Positions 52,094-62,039 are shown, counted from the stretch's first letter. The stretch: 64,000 nucleotides of DNA from G963665085 sp963665085 (GCA_963665085.2 CAXXXS010000001.1:2976001-3040000), one strand, 5' to 3'. Program-made: numbers and translations. The notes: a model not told the origin generated them from the sequence alone.

Positions 52094-53077
52094 ATGAAAG
52101 ATAATATCCTTGTAATTGGTGCAGGTGGCCAAATAGGCAGCGAACTTGTACCCGAGTTGAGAAAAATTTATGGTAACGAGCATGTTTTTGCAACAGATTT
52201 AAAAGAATTACCTGCTGAGATTAAAGAACAAGGCCCCACTCATTTGCTAGATGTTATGGATGATAAACATTTGATTCATTTTGTAATCAGGCATAAAATT
52301 ACCCAGATTTATCACCTGGCAGCAGTTCTCTCCGGTAATGCAGAAAAACTTCCTACACAGGCATGGCACATCAATATGGAAAGCCTGATGAACATCCTTG
52401 AAGTAGCTAAACTCGTTGATGATGTTAAGAAAGTTTTCTGGCCTAGTTCAATTGCTGTTTTTGGTCCAACAACACCCAGGGATAATACTCCACAATTAAC
52501 GGCAATGGAACCTACTACCGTGTATGGTATTAGCAAACTAGCTGGTGAAAGATGGTGTGAGTACTATTTTAAAAAATTTAATGTTGATGCACGTAGCATT
52601 CGTTATCCTGGTTTAATAAGCTATAAAACTGAAGCTGGAGGAGGAACAACAGACTGGGCTGTTGAAATTTATTATGAAGCGGTAAGAAATAAAAGATATG
52701 AGTGTTTTGTAAATGAAAATACGATTCTCCCAATGATGTTTATGCCAGATGCAATAGAGGCAACAATTAACCTGATGGAAACCCCCAGAATTGATGTAAG
52801 TATTCACTCGGCATACAATATTGCAGGAGTTAGCTTAAGTCCGAAAATGATGTATGAGTCAATAAAAAAACATATTCCTGATTTTAAAATTATCTATAAA
52901 CCAGATTTTAGACAGGAAATAGCAGATACCTGGCCTCGAAGTATTGATGATACATTGGCCCGGAATAATAGCACTTGGAAATCTGAGTATAGCCTTGAAC
53001 AAATTACAGAAATTATGTTAACTGAAATTCAAAAAAATTTAACGCTTAAAACGAAAAAGCCATGTACGGAAAGATGA
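52094..53077 (+). CDS. L-threonine 3-dehydrogenase, short-chain (epimerase-like) type
   Basis: This oxidises L-threonine to 2-amino-3-ketobutyrate with NAD+. The 327 residues have the extended-SDR fold: ILVIGAGGQIGSELV (Rossmann glycine motif), HLAAVLSG, SSIAVFGP and YGISK (catalytic Tyr-Lys), then RYPGLISY and GGGTTDWAVEIYY, which are typical of bacterial SDR-type threonine dehydrogenases. The next gene, kbl, overlaps its end by 16 bp and encodes the following step, which strongly supports the call over a generic sugar epimerase. Confidence 0.88.
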   Translation: MKDNILVIGAGGQIGSELVPELRKIYGNEHVFATDLKELPAEIKEQGPTHLLDVMDDKHLIHFVIRHKITQIYHLAAVLSGNAEKLPTQAWHINMESLMNILEVAKLVDDVKKVFWPSSIAVFGPTTPRDNTPQLTAMEPTTVYGISKLAGERWCEYYFKKFNVDARSIRYPGLISYKTEAGGGTTDWAVEIYYEAVRNKRYECFVNENTILPMMFMPDAIEATINLMETPRIDVSIHSAYNIAGVSLSPKMMYESIKKHIPDFKIIYKPDFRQEIADTWPRSIDDTLARNNSTWKSEYSLEQITEIMLTEIQKNLTLKTKKPCTER

Positions 53078-54255
53078 AAGATTTTCTTAGCAATGAGTTG
53101 CAGAATATAAAAGAAGCAGGGCTCTTCAAATCAGAAAGAATAATTACAAGTCCGCAAAAAGCTGAAATTACCCTTGATAGTGGTAAAACAGTTTTGAATT
53201 TTTGTGCGAACAATTATCTGGGATTATCAAATCATCCTGAGTTAGTAGAAGCTTCAAAAAAAGCACTTGACACTCATGGTTATGGGATGTCATCTGTTCG
53301 GTTTATTTGTGGTACAACAGACTTACATAAGGAGCTGGAGCAAAAGATTGCAGCATTCTTCGGTACGGAAGATACGATACTTTATGCAGCTTGTTTCGAT
53401 GCGAATGGAGGTGTGTTTGAACCACTTTTAACAGAGGAAGATGCAATAATCTCAGATTCATTAAACCACGCTTCAATTATTGATGGAGTTAGACTTTGTA
53501 AAGCTCAGCGCTACCGTTATGTGAATGCGGATATGCAAGATCTTGAAGAACAATTAAAAAAGACCCAGGCACAACGATTTCGAATTGTTGTTACAGATGG
53601 TGTTTTTTCTATGGATGGAAACGTTGCGCCAATGGATAAGATCTGTCAACTTGCGGAGAAATACGATGCCCTGGTTATGGTTGATGAATGCCACTCTGCT
53701 GGTGTAGTAGGAGAAACAGGAAGAGGTGTGACAGAACTTTATAATATCCGTGGACAAGTTGATATTATTACAGGGACACTCGGTAAAGCATTTGGTGGTG
53801 CTATTGGCGGTTTTACAACGGGTAGGAAAGAAGTAATAGAAATGCTCCGTCAACGTTCGAGACCTTATTTGTTTTCAAATTCATTGCCTCCGATGATTGC
53901 TGCTTCAGGCATAAAAATGTTTGATATGATGACGGAGACCAATGAATTGCAAGAAAAACTTCATTCAAATACTATATATTTTAAAGAAAAGATTCTAAAA
54001 GCAGGGTTTGATATCAAGCCAACAAAATCTGCAATTGTTGCTATCATGCTATATGATGCAAAATTATCACAGGAATTTGCGGCTAAACTTTTGGATGAAG
54101 GTATTTATGTTATTGGGTTTTATTATCCCGTAGTTCCAAAAGAGCAGGCACGGATTCGCGTTCAATTGTCGGCCGGTCATGAACAAGCACATCTTGATAA
54201 GGCAATAGAAGCATTTATAAAAATAGGAAAAGAATTAGGTGTTTTAAAAATATAA
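53062..54255 (+). CDS. kbl: Glycine C-acetyltransferase (2-amino-3-ketobutyrate CoA ligase)
   Basis: This PLP enzyme splits 2-amino-3-ketobutyrate with CoA into glycine and acetyl-CoA. The 397 residues show FCANNYLGLSNHPELVEA, GYGMSSVRFICGTTDLHKELE, DSLNHASIIDG, VDECHSAG and TGTLGKAFGGAIGG with the PLP lysine. An alternative ATG four codons downstream is possible, but MYGKMKDFL is the usual start in this phylum. It is translationally coupled to the threonine dehydrogenase upstream. Confidence 0.94.
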   Translation: MYGKMKDFLSNELQNIKEAGLFKSERIITSPQKAEITLDSGKTVLNFCANNYLGLSNHPELVEASKKALDTHGYGMSSVRFICGTTDLHKELEQKIAAFFGTEDTILYAACFDANGGVFEPLLTEEDAIISDSLNHASIIDGVRLCKAQRYRYVNADMQDLEEQLKKTQAQRFRIVVTDGVFSMDGNVAPMDKICQLAEKYDALVMVDECHSAGVVGETGRGVTELYNIRGQVDIITGTLGKAFGGAIGGFTTGRKEVIEMLRQRSRPYLFSNSLPPMIAASGIKMFDMMTETNELQEKLHSNTIYFKEKILKAGFDIKPTKSAIVAIMLYDAKLSQEFAAKLLDEGIYVIGFYYPVVPKEQARIRVQLSAGHEQAHLDKAIEAFIKIGKELGVLKI

Positions 54256-54322
54256 TTACCTAAGAACCGTTATTTATTTATATTTTTAATATATTTAATA
54301 ATTAAATTTTAAACATTTTAAC

Positions 54323-54736
54323 ATGAAAAACTTAATCTCACCAATTCTTATTCTATTGTTAGTATTGTCCTCATGCGGTTCTGGAAGTTCCTCAGAAGAA
54401 AAGAAAGCATCAAAAGAAATTGATGAAGCTGAAGCAGTAATCGAAGAAGCAATTGAAAGCAGTGACTTTAAAGGCGCAAAAGATTGCGATGAATTTGTAG
54501 AACAATATGAAGAATGGATGGATAACTATCTTGAATTTCTTGAGAAGTATATGAAGAATCCTATGGATGCTGTAAATTCTCAGGAGTACTTAAAACTAGC
54601 ACAAGAAGGAATGGAATGGGCATCACAATGGAATGGTAGTTTAATACATTGTGCTTCACATGAAAAGTATGAAAAGAAATTTGAAGAGATTGCTGAGAAA
54701 GCAGAAAAAAAGATGGAAGAACTTGGATTGAATTAG
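54323..54736 (+). CDS. Small hypothetical lipoprotein
   Basis: A 137-residue protein with signal MKNLISPILILLLVLSSC and a Ser/Gly-rich start of the mature chain, followed by acidic helices (EIDEAEAVIEEAIES, EQYEEWMDNYLEFLEKYMKN) and two Cys (KDCDEF, IHCASHEKY) that could pair. I recognise no characterised family; it resembles small helical lipoproteins seen repeatedly in Bacteroidota. A strong terminator follows. Confidence 0.7.
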   Translation: MKNLISPILILLLVLSSCGSGSSSEEKKASKEIDEAEAVIEEAIESSDFKGAKDCDEFVEQYEEWMDNYLEFLEKYMKNPMDAVNSQEYLKLAQEGMEWASQWNGSLIHCASHEKYEKKFEEIAEKAEKKMEELGLN

Positions 54737-54757
54737 TTCTTTAAAAATATAACTTTG

Positions 54758-54798
54758 CAACCTCATGAGAATACTAATTCTCATGAGGTTGTTTTTTT
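54758..54798 (+). terminator. Strong intrinsic terminator
   Basis: CAACCTCATGAGAAT and ATTCTCATGAGGTTG form a perfect 15-bp stem (54758-54772 with 54777-54791) with a four-base loop, followed by seven T residues. It terminates the small lipoprotein transcript. Confidence 0.93.
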
Positions 54799-54831
54799 AT
54801 CAGTGGCTTTAATTAATTCTTTATTAAAATA

Positions 54832-55683
54832 ATGTTTAGAAAAATATTAATATTGACAGTTGCTATTTTAAGTCTTATGCCATTACAAAATGCAATATCA
54901 CAACCAGCAATTAAAGTAATGACTTTTAATATCAGGTTTGATAATCCCAGAGATGGAGATAATGCCTGGTCAGTAAGGAAAGATTATCTGGTTAATCAAG
55001 TTAGTTTTTATGAGCCAGATTTTATGGGGATTCAGGAAGGATTAATTTCTCAGGTAAAATACATTGAAAATAATATCGATTATTTAGATTATGTTGGTGT
55101 TGGACGTGATGATGGCAAAGAAAAAGGAGAGTACAGTGCCCTTTTCTATAACAAAAATAGATATAATGTTTTGGAATCAAATACATTTTGGTTGTCAGAA
55201 ACACCCGATAAGGTTTCTGTAGGTTGGGATGCATCAATGGAACGAATTTGTACGTATGCTCTTTTTGAAGATAAAGGGACAAAAAATAAGCTCTGGGTTT
55301 TTAATACACATTTTGATCATGTTGGTGTAGAAGCAAGAAAAAATTCAGCAAAGCTTATTTTAAAGCAAATAGAGAGGTTTAATACTAAAGGTTATCCGGT
55401 AATTTTAACAGGGGATTTTAATTTGACACCAGAATCAGAACCGATACAAATTATCTTAGAAAAATTAAATGATTCAAAAATAATAAGCAAGACATCTCCG
55501 ATGGGGCCAGAGGGCACTTTCAATAATTTTGATATAATGGACAAATTGGAAAGAAGGATAGATTATGTCTTTGTTTCAAATAATATATCTGTTAATAAAT
55601 ATGGAGTGTTAACAACAATGTATCAACAAAAATTCACTTCTGATCATTTGGCCGTGTTTACAGAGATTGAAGTTGCCAGATGA
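54832..55683 (+). CDS. Exported endonuclease/exonuclease/phosphatase-family protein
   Basis: A 283-residue protein with a signal peptide (ending NAISQ). The EEP fold is clear: KVMTFNIRFDNPRDGDNAW, FMGIQEGL with the metal-binding Glu, WVFNTHFDHVGVEAR, LTGDFNLTPES and RRIDYVFVS, SDHLAVFTEI with the catalytic His. Substrates of this exported group are usually sugar phosphates, phospholipid head groups or nucleic acids; none can be assigned. Its stop codon abuts the end of the convergent Usp gene with no spacer. Confidence 0.88.
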   Translation: MFRKILILTVAILSLMPLQNAISQPAIKVMTFNIRFDNPRDGDNAWSVRKDYLVNQVSFYEPDFMGIQEGLISQVKYIENNIDYLDYVGVGRDDGKEKGEYSALFYNKNRYNVLESNTFWLSETPDKVSVGWDASMERICTYALFEDKGTKNKLWVFNTHFDHVGVEARKNSAKLILKQIERFNTKGYPVILTGDFNLTPESEPIQIILEKLNDSKIISKTSPMGPEGTFNNFDIMDKLERRIDYVFVSNNISVNKYGVLTTMYQQKFTSDHLAVFTEIEVAR

Positions 55684-56508
55684 TTATCCCCCGGCAGCAC
55701 TAAATGAACCGGAATATTTTACTTTTCGGCCAGCAATAATTAATGTTGGGATTGTAACCTTAGAAAGTAAATCTTGAAGGTAACTAGTGGCAAACAAGCG
55801 AATATCATTCTTGTCTTCAGGGATAATAGAAATAATGTCAGCATTATTTTCAACTGAATATGTACTTACAGTAGTTGCCAGGTTACTTCCTTCAACAGAA
55901 TGTATAGATATTGGTATACCAATACTTTTGTAATGATTAGAAACTTGTTGGCAATATAACGAACACATTTTTTTCTTTTTCTCCTTGAGGTTGATTTGCG
56001 TAGATACAATGTCAACTTCAGCATTAAAGGCTTTTGCTAGTCTTGCCGTAAAAGTTGCCTTATGCCGGACCCTGGATTGCATATGAATAGGATAAATGAT
56101 TTTTTTTATCTGAGAGTCGAATTCTTCTTCTGGTAAATACAGTATATGTTGTTTGGCAGCATCAACAATTTTTATTACATCCTGAGAAGAGAAATGATCT
56201 TTGTTTTTAGATGCTTTAAATGCTGAAATTAAGATTAAAGGATCTTCAACAGAATTAGCTATAACACCTATTTCTTCGTGGAATTTTCCATTAGCCAAAA
56301 CAACTTCAATTGTTGTTGTGTTGGAGATCTGTGCTTTGATTTTTTCCAGATATTCCAAGGTTTTTTTATTAATTACTTCTTCTTCGAACCCACATCCGAC
56401 AAGTGTAATTTTTAAGCCATTTGATACCTTCTCCAAATTAAGGCTGTATTCAATACTACGCTCTGATAGGATTGAAATGTCTATTGGTATGATTAAATTT
56501 TTTATCAT
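55684..56508 (-). CDS. Universal stress protein-like, two-domain
   Basis: A 274-residue cytosolic protein with two tandem Usp-like alpha/beta domains. The first opens with NLIIPIDISILSERSIEYSLNL and the second near residue 135 with KKIIYPIHMQSRVRHKATFTARLAKAFNAEVDIVST. The ATP-binding G-2x-G-9x-G(S/T) motif is not obvious in either half, so it may not bind nucleotide. It is convergent with the phosphatase-like gene with zero spacing, so the two transcripts probably overlap. Confidence 0.75.
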   Translation of the reverse strand: MIKNLIIPIDISILSERSIEYSLNLEKVSNGLKITLVGCGFEEEVINKKTLEYLEKIKAQISNTTTIEVVLANGKFHEEIGVIANSVEDPLILISAFKASKNKDHFSSQDVIKIVDAAKQHILYLPEEEFDSQIKKIIYPIHMQSRVRHKATFTARLAKAFNAEVDIVSTQINLKEKKKKMCSLYCQQVSNHYKSIGIPISIHSVEGSNLATTVSTYSVENNADIISIIPEDKNDIRLFATSYLQDLLSKVTIPTLIIAGRKVKYSGSFSAAGG

Positions 56509-56892
56509 CTGGTAAAACTATACCTAAAAATAGAAATTATTCATCATTTTTTTAACGTAATAAAAAGCAATTTAGTTACTTAAAAAAAATATTAAAATAA
56601 AAATATTAAATAAAAAATTTTCTGCATTAATATATTAAGGAAAAAATGAGTGCAAGATATGATTGTAGCTTCTGTTCCTCGAATTAGTTTAAAATATCAA
56701 TTTCAAACCTTTATTCATATTAAATAATGCTCATTTTTTTTAAATGTCATATAAAATTCTCGTTTTATGAATATTTATAGGGCATTTATCTAAAAAAATA
56801 ATATAAAGCCAAAAATTAATAAAGAATTTTTTCTTTATATAAAAAAGTGTGTTATATTTGTATTGTCAATAAGCTTCTTTGAAACAGTGAAG
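56509..56892. promoter_or_regulatory. Promoter region of rex
   Basis: About 380 bp of very AT-rich non-coding DNA between divergent genes. TATATTTG at 56853-56860 matches the Bacteroidota -7 element (TAnnTTTG) and would start transcription near 56866, ahead of the rex ATG at 56893. A clear TTTG -33 partner is not seen. I see no Rex-type TTGTGAA/TTCACAA palindrome. Confidence 0.5.
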
Positions 56893-57546
56893 ATGGATAA
56901 ACCGTTGCGAAGTAAAAATCAGAAAAGTGTTCCTGAGCCTACAATTAAAAGGCTACCGGTTTATTTACATTACGTTCAGCAACAGATTGAAGAGGGAAAT
57001 ATGTATATATCTGCACCCAAGATTGGAAATGATCTTGGATTTGATCCAACGCAAGTAGTTAAGGATTTTTCAGTTACCCGAATTAAAGGGAAGCCAAGAA
57101 TAGGATATAATACATATGAGTTGATTCATACAATTGAAGAATTTTTAGGGATCAATAAGACAAATGAAGCCTTCTTGTTTGGAGCCGGTAATCTTGGCTC
57201 AGCTTTATTGTCGTATCAAAAAATGCAGAATTTGGGTCTCAAGATTATTGCAGCATTTGATGTGGATCCTGAAAAAATCAATAGGAAAAATGGTGGTATC
57301 AATGTACTTCATATAGAAAAATTTCCTCAATTAGCAGAAATGTTAAATGTTTCTATTGGTGTTTTAACATCACCAGAGAATGTAGCACAGGAAATTTCAG
57401 ATATAATGGTAGGACACGGTATCAAAGCAATTTGGAATTTAACACCTGCTTTCCTTAAAACCCCTAAAGATGTTGTTGTGCAGAATACTTCAATGTATTC
57501 AAATGTAGCCGTTCTTTTAAAAAAGCTGGAATTCTCTAGACAGTAA
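56893..57546 (+). CDS. rex: Redox-sensing transcriptional repressor Rex
   Basis: A 217-residue repressor that senses the NADH/NAD+ ratio. The winged-helix N-domain reads PEPTIKRLPVYLHYVQQQIEEGN... ISAPKIGNDLGFDPTQVVKDFS, and the Rossmann domain has FLFGAGNLGSALLSYQ and AAFDVDPEKI, the Rex signature. ATG 56893 fits family length and lies downstream of the -7 element; the TTG at 56863 would overlap the transcription start. Targets typically include fermentation and respiration genes, none of which is adjacent. Confidence 0.93.
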   Translation: MDKPLRSKNQKSVPEPTIKRLPVYLHYVQQQIEEGNMYISAPKIGNDLGFDPTQVVKDFSVTRIKGKPRIGYNTYELIHTIEEFLGINKTNEAFLFGAGNLGSALLSYQKMQNLGLKIIAAFDVDPEKINRKNGGINVLHIEKFPQLAEMLNVSIGVLTSPENVAQEISDIMVGHGIKAIWNLTPAFLKTPKDVVVQNTSMYSNVAVLLKKLEFSRQ

Positions 57547-57595
57547 GATTCTGGCAGTCAATCAGTGTTAGTTTAAATTTTAAAATAATAGCGTT

Positions 57596-57781
57596 ATGAA
57601 AAGTGTTATTCATGGATTCATTTTTATTTATTCTAAAATAAAGAAATTTTTCTTTAATTGTTTTTGCGGAAAAATAACTCGAAATAGTAGTAAGGAGTGT
57701 GAAAAGGGTAATAACCCGGAATTAGCTGCAGATGAGTATCATGCAGCATATTCTAATGTTACAAGGTGGCAAACTTTATAA
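57596..57781 (+). CDS. Possible small protein downstream of rex
   Basis: A 61-codon frame 49 bp after rex on the same strand. It has a hydrophobic, Phe-rich N-terminal half (FIFIYSKIKKFFFNCFCGK) and a polar C-terminal half (KECEKGNNPELAADEYHAAYSNVTRW). No family is recognised and there is no clear ribosome-binding site, as is usual here. It could be a real membrane-associated small protein or a chance frame. Confidence 0.35.
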   Translation: MKSVIHGFIFIYSKIKKFFFNCFCGKITRNSSKECEKGNNPELAADEYHAAYSNVTRWQTL

Positions 57782-57789
57782 AAAATTGT

Positions 57790-58824
57790 TTACATAACTT
57801 CTTTTATGTCGTTTATCAGTTGGTATATGTATTCTTCTTTGGTGTCCCAGGAGCACATAAACCTAGCGCCACCGAGACCAATAAAAGTATAAAAATGCCA
57901 GCCTTTTTCTAAGAGATGATTTTTAACTTTTTCTGGTAGTAAGAGAAAAACCGAATTAGCTTCGCATGGAAACATGAGTTCTATACCAGGAATTTGTTTT
58001 AACTCAGTTTCCAGTGTTTGTGCACATTTATTTGCATGTTGTGCGTAATTTATCCAGTTGTTATTCTCAAGTAATCCAATCCATGGGGCAGATAGAAACC
58101 TCATCTTGGAAGCCAGTTGTCCTGCCTGCTTACAGCGGTAATCAAATTCTTCCGCTAACTTTTTATTAAAAAATACAACAGCTTCTCCTGCTGCAAGTCC
58201 GTTTTTAATTCCACCAAAACATAAAACGTCTACCCCAGATTTCCAGGTAATTTCTTTTGGACTAAGATTCAATGTTGCAATTGCGTTTGCAAAGCGAGCT
58301 CCATCCATATGGATTCTTAGATCATATTTATCCGCCACTTGTTTTATAGCTTTTAATTCTTCAGGTTGATAAACTGTTCCGACTTCTGTAGCTTGTGTTA
58401 CACTTATAACTTTTGGTTTTGGGTAATGGATATCAGAACGTTTTAGAACTAATTCTTCAATTTTCTCAGGAGATAATTTTCCGTTTTCGCCTGATGCAAG
58501 AAGGATTTTAGCTCCGTTTGAAAAAAATTCTGGAGCACCGCATTCGTCTGTTTCAACATGAGCTAGTTCATGAGTAATGATGCTGTGGTATGACTGGCAG
58601 AGAGAGGCTAATGCCAGTGAATTTGCAGCTGTACCATTAAAAACAAAAAACACGTCACAATCTGTCTCAAAAATATCTCGAAACATATTAGCAGCTTTTT
58701 CTGTCCAGGTGTCATCGCCGTAAGAAAACTCGTGGTTTGTATTTGCTTTTATAAAATATTCTAAAGCTTCAGGACAAATACCTCCGTAATTGTCGCTCGC
58801 AAATTGTTGAGGCAGGTTTTTCAT
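57790..58824 (-). CDS. Low-specificity L-threonine aldolase
   Basis: This PLP enzyme splits L-threonine (or allo-threonine) to glycine and acetaldehyde. The 344 residues show FASDNYGGICPEAL, FFVFNGTAANSLAL, HVETDECGAPEFF, HMDGARFANA and CFGGIKNGLAAGE with the PLP lysine. With tdh-kbl 4 kb away, the window carries two separate routes from threonine to glycine. The gene stands alone, 90 bp after the tex stop on the same strand. Confidence 0.92.
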   Translation of the reverse strand: MKNLPQQFASDNYGGICPEALEYFIKANTNHEFSYGDDTWTEKAANMFRDIFETDCDVFFVFNGTAANSLALASLCQSYHSIITHELAHVETDECGAPEFFSNGAKILLASGENGKLSPEKIEELVLKRSDIHYPKPKVISVTQATEVGTVYQPEELKAIKQVADKYDLRIHMDGARFANAIATLNLSPKEITWKSGVDVLCFGGIKNGLAAGEAVVFFNKKLAEEFDYRCKQAGQLASKMRFLSAPWIGLLENNNWINYAQHANKCAQTLETELKQIPGIELMFPCEANSVFLLLPEKVKNHLLEKGWHFYTFIGLGGARFMCSWDTKEEYIYQLINDIKEVM

Positions 58825-58913
58825 AAATTGATTCTTAGTTTAAATGTTTATTAAAAGTTTTTAATATTGCTTGCAAAGCTAGATAACATAAGTATAAATT
58901 TTTCTAAGAATTA

Positions 58914-61046
58914 TCATCCTTCTGTATCTTTCATAGATAATTGAATTCTGTTTCGGGCATAATCAACTTCGAGGACTTTAACTTTTACATGTTCATGGAG
59001 TTTAACCACATCATTTGGATTGCTGATAAATCGATTGGCTAATTGTGAGATATGTACTAATCCATATTGCTTGATGCCAATATCAACAAAAGCGCCAAAG
59101 TTGGTGATGTTATTTACTATCCCTGGTAATACCATTCCTGGTCTGAGATCTTCAATTTTTCTAATATCTTGAGAAAACTCGAAAACCTTTATGATAGAAC
59201 GTGGATCTCTTCCTGGCTTGGCAAGTTCATTCATAATATCCTGAAGGGTTGGTAATCCAATACTTCCGGAAATATAATCTTTAAGGTTTATTTTTTTTCT
59301 TAAGTCTTCTTGTATTAAGAGATCTTTTACTGAAGAACTTGTGTCTTTTGCCATTTTTTCGACAATGTGGTAACTTTCCGGGTGAACAGCACTGTCATCT
59401 AATGGATTGTTTGCATCTTTTATTCTAAGAAATCCGGCAGACTGTTCAAATGCTTTAGCACCTAATCTAGGGACTTCCATTAACATTTTTCGGGAATTAA
59501 AAGCCCCGTTTTCTTTTCTGTAATCAACAATAGATTGTGCCAGCTGCGGTCCCAAACCAGAAACATAGGTTAACAGTTGTTTACTGGCAGTATTTAGGTT
59601 AACACCTACTTTGTTTACACAACTTTCTACAACCAAATCAAGGCTATGCGATAGTTTTTTCTGTTCTACATCATGTTGATACTGACCAACACCAATAGAT
59701 TTTGGATCGATCTTTACAAGCTCGGCCAGGGGATCCATTAGTCTTCGTCCTATTGAAACAGCACCACGGACAGTAACATCATAATCAGGGAATTCATCTC
59801 TTGCAACTTTTGATGCTGAATAAACCGATGCTCCTGCTTCACTAACAACAAATACCTGTATGTTGCGATTGAACTTCAATCGTTTTACAAAAGCTTCTGT
59901 TTCTCTGCTTGCAGTGCCATTACCAATAGCAATAGCATCAATTTTATACATCTCTACATCAGAGGTAAGTCTTTTTGCTGCTTGTTTTGTGTCGTTTTGT
60001 GGGGCATGAGGATAAATGGTTGTATTATGAAGCAAATTACCCTGTTCGTCTAAACAAACAACTTTGCAGCCTGTGCGATAACCCGGATCCAAAGCAAGTA
60101 CTCTCTTTTGTCCTAGTGGAGATGCTAAAAGTAACTGACGTAAATTTTCTGCAAAAACATTTATTGCTTCTTCATCGGCTTTTTCTTTTGCCAGGTTTTT
60201 AAATTCAGTCTCAATTGATGGTGACAATAATCTTTTATATGAATCTTTTACGGCAACTGATACTTCCTGGGATACATCATAATATCCTTTTACGAAAATA
60301 GTATCAAGCTTTTCCAGGGCTTTTTCTTCTTCTGGTTCAACTTTGATTTTTAAGAAACCTTCTTTTTCTCCCCGTAACATAGCCATCAATCGGTGAGAAG
60401 GGCATCGTCTTAAGGGTTCTGAAAAATCAAAATAGTCAGTGTATTTTTCGCCTTCTTCTTCTTTCCCTTTTACAAGTTTAGAAAAGATAAATGCTTCTTT
60501 CTCAAAAAGTCCACGTACAGTATTTCTTGCCCGTTGATTTTCATTGACCCATTCAGCGATGATATCCCTGGCTCCTTGCAATGCTTCGTCTTCATCTTTA
60601 ACCTCTTTTGAAATAAATTCTTTCGCTCTGGCTAAAATATTCAATTCTTTCTGTGCCATCATGATTTTTGCCAGCGGTTCCAGTCCTTTCTCTCTCGCAA
60701 TGGAAGCTTTTGTTTTGCGTTTGGGTTTATATGGGAGATAAATATCTTCTAACTCTGTGAGCGAGTATGTTTCTTCAATTTTTTTCTTGAGCTCGGGAGT
60801 GAGTTTCTCCTGGTCGTTAATGCTTTTAAGTATAGTTTCTTTTCGTTGCTCAATTTCAAGTAATTTTTTGTGTTGTTCAGAAATGGCAGTTATGGCAACT
60901 TCATCAAGACTTCCGGTAACTTCCTTTCTGTATCTGCTTATGAAAGGGATTGTTGCTCCTTCCATTAATAGTTTTATAGTGCTTTCAACTTGTTTTTGCT
61001 GAATTGATAAACTATCAGCAATTATTTCAACGTGTTCTCTTTTCAT
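58914..61046 (-). CDS. tex: Tex-family transcription accessory protein
   Basis: A 710-residue nucleic-acid-binding protein. The N-terminal helical part contains ATIPFISRYRKEVTGSLDE. The YqgF/RuvC-like domain starts with VLALDPGYRTGCKVV near residue 315. A helix-hairpin-helix pair follows (LNTASKQLLTYVSGLGPQLAQSIVDYRKENG) and an S1 RNA-binding domain ends it (LRPGMVLPGIVNNITNFGAFVDIGIKQYGLVHISQLA). Tex proteins affect transcription and RNA turnover in many bacteria; the exact action is unsettled. Confidence 0.94.
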   Translation of the reverse strand: MKREHVEIIADSLSIQQKQVESTIKLLMEGATIPFISRYRKEVTGSLDEVAITAISEQHKKLLEIEQRKETILKSINDQEKLTPELKKKIEETYSLTELEDIYLPYKPKRKTKASIAREKGLEPLAKIMMAQKELNILARAKEFISKEVKDEDEALQGARDIIAEWVNENQRARNTVRGLFEKEAFIFSKLVKGKEEEGEKYTDYFDFSEPLRRCPSHRLMAMLRGEKEGFLKIKVEPEEEKALEKLDTIFVKGYYDVSQEVSVAVKDSYKRLLSPSIETEFKNLAKEKADEEAINVFAENLRQLLLASPLGQKRVLALDPGYRTGCKVVCLDEQGNLLHNTTIYPHAPQNDTKQAAKRLTSDVEMYKIDAIAIGNGTASRETEAFVKRLKFNRNIQVFVVSEAGASVYSASKVARDEFPDYDVTVRGAVSIGRRLMDPLAELVKIDPKSIGVGQYQHDVEQKKLSHSLDLVVESCVNKVGVNLNTASKQLLTYVSGLGPQLAQSIVDYRKENGAFNSRKMLMEVPRLGAKAFEQSAGFLRIKDANNPLDDSAVHPESYHIVEKMAKDTSSSVKDLLIQEDLRKKINLKDYISGSIGLPTLQDIMNELAKPGRDPRSIIKVFEFSQDIRKIEDLRPGMVLPGIVNNITNFGAFVDIGIKQYGLVHISQLANRFISNPNDVVKLHEHVKVKVLEVDYARNRIQLSMKDTEG

Positions 61047-61156
61047 TAATAGTGATATAGTTTTATATGAAAATCATAAATTAAAATAATACAAAAATAG
61101 ATTTAATATTTAAGGAATTTACCCTTAATTTCGGAGGTTTTGTAAACAAGTATAAT

Positions 61157-61918
61157 ATGATAACGATAATATCTCCTGCTAAACTTTTAAATTTCGATAA
61201 ACAAAATGTTACAGAAGAGTTTACGCAGCCACTGTACCTGAATGAATCTCAAGTGTTGGTTGATAAATTAAAATTATTAAACAGCAAGAAGATTTCATCT
61301 CTTATGGGATTAAGTAAAAAATTAGCAGATCTTAATTTTGAACGTTATCAACAGTGGCATTTACCTTTTACTCCTGAAAATGCAAAACAGGCCCTTTTTG
61401 CTTTTAATGGAGAAGTGTTTAATGGACTTGAGGCAGATTCGTTAAAAAAAAGAGATGTTGAATTTGCGCAGGATAACCTGCGGATACTTAGCGGACTTTA
61501 TGGTATTTTAAGGCCTCTCGATCTTATTCAGCCTTATCGGTTAGAAATGGGGACAAAAATTGGAGTTAACCGGGCAAAAACTTTGTGCGAATATTGGTCA
61601 AAGAAAATTACCAATCATCTTTTAAATGAAATGCCGAATGAGGATGGTTTAGTTAATCTTGCGTCAAATGAATATTTTAAGGTTATTGATAAGAAACAAT
61701 TTAAACGAAGAGTGATAACCCCTGTTTTTAAAGATGAAAAAAATGGCGTTTACAAAGTCATTACGATATATGCAAAACATGCCAGGGGTATGATGACAAG
61801 ATTTATTATGCAAAATAAAATTACAAGTCCGGAAGAGATAAAAGCTTTTGATGAAAAGGGATATGTGTTCAATCCGAATCTTACAAATGGAGATGAATGG
61901 GTATTTACAAGAGGATAA
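61157..61918 (+). CDS. yaaA: YaaA-family peroxide-stress protein
   Basis: A 253-residue DUF328/UPF0246 protein: MITIISPAKLLNF, LMGLSKKLADLNFERYQQW, ALFAFNGEVFNGLEADS, LRILSGLYGILRPLDLIQPYRLEMGTK, VNLASNEYFKVID, KHARGMMTRFI. E. coli YaaA limits DNA and protein damage under hydrogen peroxide by lowering free iron. It is divergent from tex and not in an operon. Confidence 0.92.
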   Translation: MITIISPAKLLNFDKQNVTEEFTQPLYLNESQVLVDKLKLLNSKKISSLMGLSKKLADLNFERYQQWHLPFTPENAKQALFAFNGEVFNGLEADSLKKRDVEFAQDNLRILSGLYGILRPLDLIQPYRLEMGTKIGVNRAKTLCEYWSKKITNHLLNEMPNEDGLVNLASNEYFKVIDKKQFKRRVITPVFKDEKNGVYKVITIYAKHARGMMTRFIMQNKITSPEEIKAFDEKGYVFNPNLTNGDEWVFTRG

Positions 61919-62039
61919 AAGATTTTTGATAAAACGGAATTAGTTAACAAAAGGAATAAATTTTGTAACTTAGATATGTGCTTGTGAAAATTTATGTAAA
62001 TGTTTGTTTTTGATTTTCTTGGGTACATAATCCAAGCTT

